In this document: in pieces, positions 1-5,980 of the stretch
Position numbering within the stretch: position 1 is the stretch's first letter
How the letters are laid out: each line of letters begins with the position of its first letter
NCBI GenBank assembly: GCA_900555125.1
Contig: USKH01000011.1
Location: 1 to 14,544, forward strand
Direction: 5' to 3'
DNA from: an uncultured Clostridium sp.
GTDB lineage: Bacteria; Bacillota; Clostridia; Christensenellales; Pumilibacteraceae
DNA length: 14,544 nucleotides
Translations under genes and position numbers: made by a program
Notes under the pieces: model-generated
Told to the model about the DNA's origin: nothing
Databases searched by the model: none
What the model saw: the letters and a program-made list of their open reading frames with translations, nothing else

Positions 1-430
1 GGATAATGGTTACGGGCCCGTCGTTGGTTAGGCTTACGTTCATCATTGCCCCGAACAAGCCTCTTCCCACTTTCTTTCCCAGCTCCGCCTCCAAGCATTC
101 CAAAAATTTTTCGTACAGCGGCTTCGAAATTTCCGCCCTCGCCGAGCGGTTGAACGACGGCCTTGTGCCTTTTTTCAGGCTGCCGTACAGCGTGAACTGG
201 CTCACCACAAGCGCGTCGCCTCCGACGTCCAAAAGCGAAAGATTCATCTTTCCGTTCCCGTCCTCGAACAGGCGCATGGCGGCTGTTTTACGCACGATGT
301 AATCGGCTTTGCTTTGATCGTCGCCCTGCTTTACGCCGAAAAACACGACGTACCCTTTGCCTATTTCCGAAATGACGACGCCGTCCACTTTAAGACAGGC
401 GTTTTTAACGCGCTGAATTACCGCTCTCAT
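1..430 (-). CDS. dtd: D-aminoacyl-tRNA deacylase (Dtd), 3' end cut by window edge
   Basis: Dtd hydrolyses D-amino acids (and mischarged Gly) from tRNA in the cytoplasm, preventing their use in translation. My translation gives 143 complete residues from ATG at 430-428. It starts MRAVIQRV and holds both family signatures: SQFTL at residues 77-81 and NDGPVTI at 136-142, whose Gly138-Pro139 pair is the chiral-proofreading Gly-cisPro motif. KKGTRPSFNRSARAE (residues 86-100) and GLFGAMM (124-130) also fit. The family is usually about 145-150 residues, so only a few codons are missing beyond base 1. The start codon overlaps the stop of the upstream beta-glucosidase gene as ATGA (430-427). No convincing Shine-Dalgarno lies in the 20 bases before it, so translation is probably coupled to the gene above. 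It is the last visible gene of the prfB operon. Identification is secure. Confidence 0.95.
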   Translation of the reverse strand, partial: MRAVIQRVKNACLKVDGVVISEIGKGYVVFFGVKQGDDQSKADYIVRKTAAMRLFEDGNGKMNLSLLDVGGDALVVSQFTLYGSLKKGTRPSFNRSARAEISKPLYEKFLECLEAELGKKVGRGLFGAMMNVSLTNDGPVTII

Positions 431-2592
431 TGCAGGATAAAACGAGCCTTATTCTCGGTTGCGCTGCTGCCGTCGATAAAGATATCGAACTCGCCGTTTT
501 CGGCAACATAGTCCATGTTCTCGTCCCAGAATTTAAGAATATTTTCGTCGATTTCAAACTCGACAAGCACGGTTTCGCCCGCTTTGATCGGCAGTTTCTT
601 AAACGCTTTAAGCTCTTTTATGGGGCGCACGCGTGAAGCGAACAGGTCGTGAATATACAGCTGTACCACTTCTTCGCCGTCCGTTTCGGAAGCGTTGGTA
701 ACTTCCACCGAAGCGGTTATCGTGCCGCCGCGTTCCATTTTGTCGGACGAAAGCGTAACTTTGCCGTACTCGAACTTGGAATAGGACAAACCGAAGCCGT
801 AGGGCAGGAAGGGACGGGTGGGAATATCCAGATATCTGGACGAGTATCCCATTTTCTCGAAGTCGCCGTAGCAGGGTCTGCCGGTATTCATCATATTGTA
901 GTAAACGGGGCACTGTCCCACCGCGTACGGGAAGGACATGGAAAGCTTTGCGGAGAAATTGACTTTTCCGTACAAAAGATTTTCGATTGCGCTGCCGCCT
1001 TCGGTTCCGGGCTGCCAGACAAGCACTGCCGCCTTGCAAAGCGGCAGAATATCGGTGAGAATAAGCGGTCTGCCGGTGAACAGAACAAGCACGATATTGT
1101 CGTTTACTTCTTTGATTTTTTCAAGCAGTTTTACTTGCAGTGCCGGAATTACGATATTCGAACGGCTTTTTCCCTCGCCGCTGTAATCCTGCTCCTCGCC
1201 GAGGCACATGACCACTTTGTCCGCTCTTCTCGCAACGGCGATGGCTTCCTCGAATCCGCTCTCGTCGTCGGCTTTGAGTTCCCAGCCGCAACCGCATGCG
1301 TACGTAAACTGCTTTCCGTCCTTTTCAAACGCCGCTTTGATCGTAACGGTATCCTCGCTCTTGCCGTACGCGCGCCACGTTCCGATAATGTTGCCGGCGT
1401 CGGCGAACGGTCCGATAAGCGCAACTTTTTCGTCTTTAAGAGGCAACGCGCCGTCGTTTTTAATGAGAACGCAACTCTTTTCGGCGGCTTTGCGAACCAA
1501 CTCGCGGTTTTCGGGAGTAAGACATTCGGTTTTTTCGCGCTCTTCGCTCATACCGCGCATAGGGTCGTCGAACAATCCGAGGTCGCGTTTGAGTTTGAGA
1601 ATACGGAACACGCGTTCGTCCAGCTCTTTTTCGTCGATTTTGCCGCTTTTTACCAGTTTTTCCATATTGAACAGATAGTTGGGCGACATCATTTCGATAT
1701 CTTCACCCGCTTCGAACGCACGCAGAGCAATCTTTGCGCCGTCCTGTTCGTAGCCGTGCGGAACCATTTCTCCGAACGCGTTATAGTCGGAGATGACTAC
1801 GCCGTCGAAGCCCCATTCCTTGCGGAGAAGGTCAACGGTCATGGCTTTGTTTGCAGTCATCGGAATGCCGTCGTAAATATTGAACGAAGTCATTGCCATG
1901 GCGATACCCGCGTCCACGGCAGCTTTGTAAGCCTTTAAGTAAAACTCTCTTGCCGTGCGCTCGCTCATGTCGACGGTGTTGTAATCTCTGCCGCCCTCTG
2001 CTGCTCCGTAGCAAGCAAAATGTTTAAGACATGCGGCAACTTTATGCGTGTCGCTTATATCGTCGCCCTGGAAACCGCGGGTTGCGGCTGCGGCGTACAG
2101 ACTGTTCATATACGGGTCTTCGCCGGTAGTTTCGACCACTCTGCCCCAACGAGCGTCACGGGCAAGGTCGCACATAGGCGCGAACGCCACATGAACGCCC
2201 GAAGCCGCCGCTTCTTTTGCTGCCATCGAATAAAGTTCCTCTATCATCTGCGGCTCGAACGAACAGCCGAGCGCAACAGGAACGGGGTAAATGGTGTGAC
2301 AGCCGTGAATAATGTCCATCATTCCCATCAGCGGAATAGCGTGCGGATCGTTTTCAAGGTGTGCCTTCTGCATTTCCATACATGCCTTAACGCCGCGATA
2401 GTTGAGCGTTGATCCCATTGCGTGCACGTCCTCTTTTGTAAGCGACCACTGCAAAGCCGGTCCGGTTATTTCGCCGTTCTCGTCGGTGGTCAGAAGATTT
2501 GCGTTGAGCTGAGTCATTTGCGCCGCTTTTTCGCGAACGGTCATCGAAGAGATGATCTCGCGCAGTTTTTCGTCTGAAAATTTACTTATCAT
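427..2592 (-). CDS. bglX: Glycoside hydrolase family 3 beta-glucosidase, BglX type, no signal peptide
   Basis: The 721-residue enzyme should release terminal beta-linked glucose (or xylose) from oligosaccharides by a retaining mechanism. The GH3 N-terminal barrel spans about residues 10-340, with ARDARWGRVVETTGEDPY (144-161), KHF (190-192), YGAAEGGRDYNTVDMS (195-210) and GFDGVVISDY (261-270), where Asp269 is the expected nucleophile. The GH3 C-terminal sandwich follows (about 368-600), with SGEGKSR (471-477), where Glu473 is the likely acid/base, and WQPGTEGGSAI (526-536). A fibronectin III-like domain closes it (about 612-715), after PYGFGLSY. The layout matches E. coli BglX closely, but that protein is periplasmic; here the N-terminus (MISKFSDEKLREI) is charged with no signal peptide, so it should act on imported sugars in the cytoplasm. 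AAGGAG at 2605-2600, 7 bases before ATG, supports the start. It sits 22 bases after mnmA, and its stop overlaps dtd. Exact substrate is unknown. Confidence 0.93.
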   Translation of the reverse strand: MISKFSDEKLREIISSMTVREKAAQMTQLNANLLTTDENGEITGPALQWSLTKEDVHAMGSTLNYRGVKACMEMQKAHLENDPHAIPLMGMMDIIHGCHTIYPVPVALGCSFEPQMIEELYSMAAKEAAASGVHVAFAPMCDLARDARWGRVVETTGEDPYMNSLYAAAATRGFQGDDISDTHKVAACLKHFACYGAAEGGRDYNTVDMSERTAREFYLKAYKAAVDAGIAMAMTSFNIYDGIPMTANKAMTVDLLRKEWGFDGVVISDYNAFGEMVPHGYEQDGAKIALRAFEAGEDIEMMSPNYLFNMEKLVKSGKIDEKELDERVFRILKLKRDLGLFDDPMRGMSEEREKTECLTPENRELVRKAAEKSCVLIKNDGALPLKDEKVALIGPFADAGNIIGTWRAYGKSEDTVTIKAAFEKDGKQFTYACGCGWELKADDESGFEEAIAVARRADKVVMCLGEEQDYSGEGKSRSNIVIPALQVKLLEKIKEVNDNIVLVLFTGRPLILTDILPLCKAAVLVWQPGTEGGSAIENLLYGKVNFSAKLSMSFPYAVGQCPVYYNMMNTGRPCYGDFEKMGYSSRYLDIPTRPFLPYGFGLSYSKFEYGKVTLSSDKMERGGTITASVEVTNASETDGEEVVQLYIHDLFASRVRPIKELKAFKKLPIKAGETVLVEFEIDENILKFWDENMDYVAENGEFDIFIDGSSATENKARFILQ

Positions 2593-2599
2593 TTAATTT

Positions 2600-2605
2600 C
2601 TCCTT
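2600..2605 (-). promoter_or_regulatory. Ribosome binding site of bglX
   Basis: AAGGAG on the minus strand, 7 bases before the ATG at 2592. It fills much of the 22-base gap between the mnmA stop (TAG, 2617-2615) and bglX. The gap has no room for a separate promoter, so bglX should be read from the prfB operon transcript. Confidence 0.8.
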
Positions 2606-2614
2606 ATTGTTTAT

Positions 2615-3706
2615 CTATTTGACAACCGTTTCTATAACCGCGCCGCCCAGGCATCTTCTCTTGCCGGGGATATCGCTTTCCGTATATAAAACGGCATATT
2701 GACCGGGTGTGACAGCCCTTTGCGGCTGCATGAACGAAAGGCTCAGTTTATCTCCGTCGATATGCGCGGAAACTTCCTGTTCGCCCTGACGATAGCGGAA
2801 TTTCGCTGTACAAATAAAGTCTTTCTTATCCCACTCGCCAATTATATTAAGTCCGCTTGCGGTAAGCCCGCGCGAAAAAAGTTCTTCGCCCTCGCCGCAC
2901 GACACCACAAGCCTGTTGTTTTGCATGTCCTTTTCCACGACGTACCAGCGATTCTGATCCTCTCCTTTTACGCCGCCGATGCCCAGTCCTTTGCGCTGAC
3001 CGAGCGTGTAGTACATAAGCCCCAGATGTTCGCCGATTACCTTGCCTTCGGTGTCTGTTATATCTCCTTTTTTGCCGGGCAGATATTCGGACAGGAATTT
3101 GCGGAACTTGCGCTCGCCTATAAAGCAAATGCCGGTTGAATCCTTCTTTTTCGCCGTAACCAGCCCTTCTCTTTCGGCTATTTCCCGCACCTCCGGCTTT
3201 TTCATGTTGCCCAGCGGGAACATTACGTTTTGAAGCTGCGTCGTTTTCACCTGATTGAGAAAATAGGTCTGGTCCTTGTTGTCGTCGAGAGCGGAGAGAA
3301 GCATGGTTTTTTCTCCGTCGCGGCTTATATCGCAATAATGACCGGTTGCAACAAAGTCCGCTCCTAATTTGTTTGCGTACTCGGCAAACGGACCGAACTT
3401 TATTTCGCGATTGCAAAGTACGTCCGGATTGGGCGTTCTTCCCTTACGATATTCGTCCAGAAAGTACGTAAATACCCTGTCCATGTACTCTTTGGCGAAG
3501 TTTACCGAATAATAAGGTATGCCCAGTTTTCCGCAAACGCCGATAACGTCGTTCCAGTCGTCGGCGGAAGTGCAGTAGCCGCCTTCTTCCTCTTCCCAGT
3601 TGTGCATGAAAAGGCCTATGACGTCGTAGCCCTGTTGTTTTAAAAGGTATGCCGCAACCGAGCTGTCCACTCCGCCGGACATTCCTATAACCACGCGCTT
3701 TTTCAT
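2615..3706 (-). CDS. mnmA: tRNA-specific 2-thiouridylase MnmA
   Basis: MnmA activates and thiolates U34 in the wobble position of tRNA Lys, Glu and Gln, using ATP and sulfur relayed from a cysteine desulfurase. The protein is 363 residues, normal for the family. The PP-loop ATP site SGGVDSS is at residues 10-16. Cys98 in TPNPDVLCNREIKF and Cys194 in STGICFIGER are the paired catalytic cysteines. KDQTYFL (144-150) is the tRNA-binding loop signature. The start is set at ATG 3706-3704: it overlaps the tsaD stop as ATGA, has AAGGA 7 bases upstream, and puts MKKRVVIGMSGG in the usual place. A longer in-frame reading to 3817 adds 37 unrelated residues lying inside tsaD and is not used. It belongs to the prfB-tsaD-mnmA-bglX-dtd operon. 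Confidence 0.97.
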   Translation of the reverse strand: MKKRVVIGMSGGVDSSVAAYLLKQQGYDVIGLFMHNWEEEEGGYCTSADDWNDVIGVCGKLGIPYYSVNFAKEYMDRVFTYFLDEYRKGRTPNPDVLCNREIKFGPFAEYANKLGADFVATGHYCDISRDGEKTMLLSALDDNKDQTYFLNQVKTTQLQNVMFPLGNMKKPEVREIAEREGLVTAKKKDSTGICFIGERKFRKFLSEYLPGKKGDITDTEGKVIGEHLGLMYYTLGQRKGLGIGGVKGEDQNRWYVVEKDMQNNRLVVSCGEGEELFSRGLTASGLNIIGEWDKKDFICTAKFRYRQGEQEVSAHIDGDKLSLSFMQPQRAVTPGQYAVLYTESDIPGKRRCLGGAVIETVVK

Positions 3707-4761
3707 ACTCCCGTCCTTAAAGAGGGATCGGCATTGAGATCGAGAAAAGCCTCGTCCTTTCCTTCTTTTATCGAGAAATATGCGCGGGCGGCAATCATAA
3801 CAGCGTTGTCTGTGCAAAGCACGGGTGCCGGAAACAGCACTACGTATCCTCTTTTTTCGCCCTCGGATTTGAGTTTTTCGCGCAAGAACGAATTTGCCGC
3901 AACTCCGCCGGCAAGTACTATAGTCTTGCGATCAGCCCTTGCCGCCGCTTCCATAACCGTGCTTACGAGAAGGTCCACAGCCTGTTTGGTTATTGAAGCG
4001 CAAACGTCCTCTTTTTTCACCTGCTCGCCGCGCTGCATGGCGTTGTGCAGGTAGTTTACCACCGCCGTTTTAAGTCCGGAATAGGACAGATTGAGGTCCC
4101 CGTTGACGCTCTTGTGAGTGTGGCAAAAATCGATATTGGCTTGTCCTTGCTTGGCAAGGCGATCGACTTCCGGTCCGCCGGGATAAGGAAGTCCCAACAG
4201 ACGCGCGGTTTTATCGAACATTTCGCCGATTGCGTCGTCGGTGGTTCCGCCCATGAGTTTGTAGCTGCAGTAGTCCTCGACATCTATTATAAGAGTATGT
4301 CCGCCCGACGCCACGAGGGCGAGAAAAGGCGGATTAAGCGACGGAAACTGCACGTAATTGGCGGAAATATGACCTTCGATGTGATTTACTTTTATAAGCG
4401 GCTTATTCGTGGCGTACGCAAGTGCTTTTGCGGCGGTTACTCCCACGAGTAGCGCACCCGCAAGCCCCGCTCCGTACGTTACGGCAACCGCGTCGATATC
4501 GTCCATGGTCAGGTTTGCTTTTTTAAGCGTCTCGTCCACACAGCGCGTTACCGCCATCGTGTGATTGCGCGAAGCTACTTCCGGCACCACGCCGCCGAAC
4601 TGCCTGTGAATTGCAATCTGAGTGGAAATCACGCTTGAGAGTACTTGTCTGCCGTTTTTTACGATTGCGCAGGCTGTTTCGTCGCACGAGCTTTCTATTC
4701 CCAGAACCAGCACTTCTCGTTTGTCTTTAAGTTTATTGAATTTTTCTTGAGTGTCGTACAT
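3703..4761 (-). CDS. tsaD: tRNA N6-adenosine threonylcarbamoyltransferase TsaD
   Basis: TsaD transfers threonylcarbamoyl from TC-AMP to A37 of ANN-decoding tRNAs (t6A), working with TsaB and TsaE, neither of which is in the window. In the 352 residues the ASKHA-fold motifs are all present: GIESSCDETA (21-30), the metal ligands in HIEGH (His127, His131), ASGGHT (151-156), SYSGLKTA (226-233), AGGVAANS (284-291) and CTDNAVMIA (316-324) with Asp318 as a further ligand. The protein is slightly longer than usual because of a charged N-terminus of about 16 residues (MYDTQEKFNKLKDKRE). The ATG at 4761 is one base after the prfB stop (TGATATG) and has no clear Shine-Dalgarno. It is kept because of this coupling; a GTG just before VLGIESS (about 4713) is the alternative. 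Its stop overlaps the mnmA start. Confidence 0.96.
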   Translation of the reverse strand: MYDTQEKFNKLKDKREVLVLGIESSCDETACAIVKNGRQVLSSVISTQIAIHRQFGGVVPEVASRNHTMAVTRCVDETLKKANLTMDDIDAVAVTYGAGLAGALLVGVTAAKALAYATNKPLIKVNHIEGHISANYVQFPSLNPPFLALVASGGHTLIIDVEDYCSYKLMGGTTDDAIGEMFDKTARLLGLPYPGGPEVDRLAKQGQANIDFCHTHKSVNGDLNLSYSGLKTAVVNYLHNAMQRGEQVKKEDVCASITKQAVDLLVSTVMEAAARADRKTIVLAGGVAANSFLREKLKSEGEKRGYVVLFPAPVLCTDNAVMIAARAYFSIKEGKDEAFLDLNADPSLRTGV

Positions 4762-4762
4762 A

Positions 4763-5863
4763 TCAGGATTTACGCAGATAGTCGTTTATAAACGGCTCTA
4801 TATCTCCGTCCATAACGGCGGAAATGTCGCTGTTTTCAAAGCCGGTGCGATGGTCTTTTACGAGAGTGTAGGGCTGGAACACATACGAGCGAATCTGGCT
4901 GCCCCACTCTATTTTTTTGATTTCGCCCTTTATTGAGTTTGCCTTTTCGAGATTTTCGCGCTCGCGCAGTTCTACCAGTTTACTTACCAGCATTTTCATT
5001 GCCGTTTCGCGGTTTTGTATCTGCGAACGCTCGTTCTGACACTGAACGACAATGCCGGTTTTAAGATGAGTAATACGCACGGCGCTGTCGGTTTTATTGA
5101 TGTGCTGACCGCCGGCTCCTCCCGAACGATAGGTGTCCACGCGGATATCTTCGGGGCGGATTTCTATGCTGGTGTCGTTTTCTATTTCCGGCATTACTTC
5201 GAGGCTGGCAAACGACGTGTGACGGCGCGCGTTTGCGTCGAACGGCGAAATGCGAACAAGGCGATGAACGCCCTTTTCCGCCTTTAAGTAGCCGTAAGCG
5301 TTTATTCCCTTAATCATAAAGGATACCGATTTTATTCCGGCAACGTCTCCTTCCACGCGGTCAAGCTCTTCCACATCGAAACCTCGCTTTTCGGCGTACA
5401 TGCGGTACATACGATACAGCATGCTCACCCAGTCCTGAGCCTCGGTTCCGCCCGCGCCCGCCTGCAACATTAAAATGGCGTTGTTTTTGTCATATTCGCC
5501 TTTCAGCAGCGTTTCGAGATTGAGCTGTTCTATTTCCTCGTCCAGCTTTGCATAGGTGGAATTAAGTTCGTCTTCGTACTGCTCGTTGTCCTTTTCGGCT
5601 TCGACTATTTCGATAAGCGTGGACAGATCGTCCAGCCCCGAACGAAGACGAGAAAGAGTATTAAGCCGTTCTTCTATGAATTTTGCTTCCGAATTTATTT
5701 CGGCTGCGTGCTTGGGGTCGTTGTACAGATTGGGATCCTGTTGTTGCAGAGAAAGTTCCTCCGCGCGTTTTTCAAGTGCCGGAACGTCGAACGCGGTGCA
5801 AACGCCGTCGAACTTCTGCACGAGATTTTTTAGTTTGAATTTTAAGTCGTCTAATATTAACAT
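4763..5863 (-). CDS. prfB: Peptide chain release factor 2 (RF2), without programmed frameshift
   Basis: RF2 reads UGA and UAA in the ribosomal A site and triggers peptide release. The 366-residue reading frame is continuous. The stop-codon-reading tripeptide SPF is at residues 206-208, which marks RF2 rather than RF1 (PxT). The catalytic GGQ is at 251-253 within YRSGGAGGQHINKTDS. The N-terminal domain (about 1-115) is helical and charged, as expected. Many bacteria carry an in-frame UGA near codon 26 that needs a +1 frameshift. Here the equivalent stretch reads TTC GAC (Phe25-Asp26, 5791-5786) with no stop, so that autoregulation is absent. The upstream bases TAAAGAGGAAAT give GAGG only 4 bases from the ATG. 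prfB follows secA, as in many Firmicutes, but has its own probable promoter. Confidence 0.97.
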   Translation of the reverse strand: MLILDDLKFKLKNLVQKFDGVCTAFDVPALEKRAEELSLQQQDPNLYNDPKHAAEINSEAKFIEERLNTLSRLRSGLDDLSTLIEIVEAEKDNEQYEDELNSTYAKLDEEIEQLNLETLLKGEYDKNNAILMLQAGAGGTEAQDWVSMLYRMYRMYAEKRGFDVEELDRVEGDVAGIKSVSFMIKGINAYGYLKAEKGVHRLVRISPFDANARRHTSFASLEVMPEIENDTSIEIRPEDIRVDTYRSGGAGGQHINKTDSAVRITHLKTGIVVQCQNERSQIQNRETAMKMLVSKLVELRERENLEKANSIKGEIKKIEWGSQIRSYVFQPYTLVKDHRTGFENSDISAVMDGDIEPFINDYLRKS

Positions 5864-5895
5864 ATTTCCTCTTTAAGGGGTTTTTTGCAAGTTTT

Positions 5896-5924
5896 ATTAT
5901 AATTTCGGTGCTAATCGCACGCCT
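5896..5924 (-). promoter_or_regulatory. Probable promoter of the prfB operon
   Basis: A perfect TATAAT -10 box lies at 5901-5896 (minus strand). The hexamer 17 bases upstream is AGGCGT (5924-5919), a very poor -35 match, and there is no TG extension. Transcription would start near 5889, giving a leader of about 26 bases before prfB. The -10 box is good, but the missing -35 keeps confidence moderate; the site might need an activator or be fortuitous. Confidence 0.45.
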
Positions 5925-5940
5925 TTTATTTATCGAAATC

Positions 5941-5966
5941 AGCCGAGAGAATTTACTCTCCCGGCT
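5941..5966 (-). terminator. Hairpin after secA, probable terminator or attenuator
   Basis: On the minus strand AGCCGGGAGAG and TTCTCTCGGCT pair around a TAAA loop. The stem is 11 pairs, two of them G-U; the plus strand would have two mismatches, so the structure suits minus-strand RNA. It begins 15 bases after the secA stop. The following bases (GATTTCGATAAATAAAAGG) have only a weak U tract, so termination may be partial and some readthrough into prfB is likely. Confidence 0.5.
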
Positions 5967-5980
5967 TTAATCGGTTTTTA

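Noticed and set aside
3707..3817. A 37-residue N-terminal extension of MnmA
   Set aside because: It lies inside tsaD in another frame, bears no family similarity, and the ATG at 3706 has a good Shine-Dalgarno and the normal protein start.
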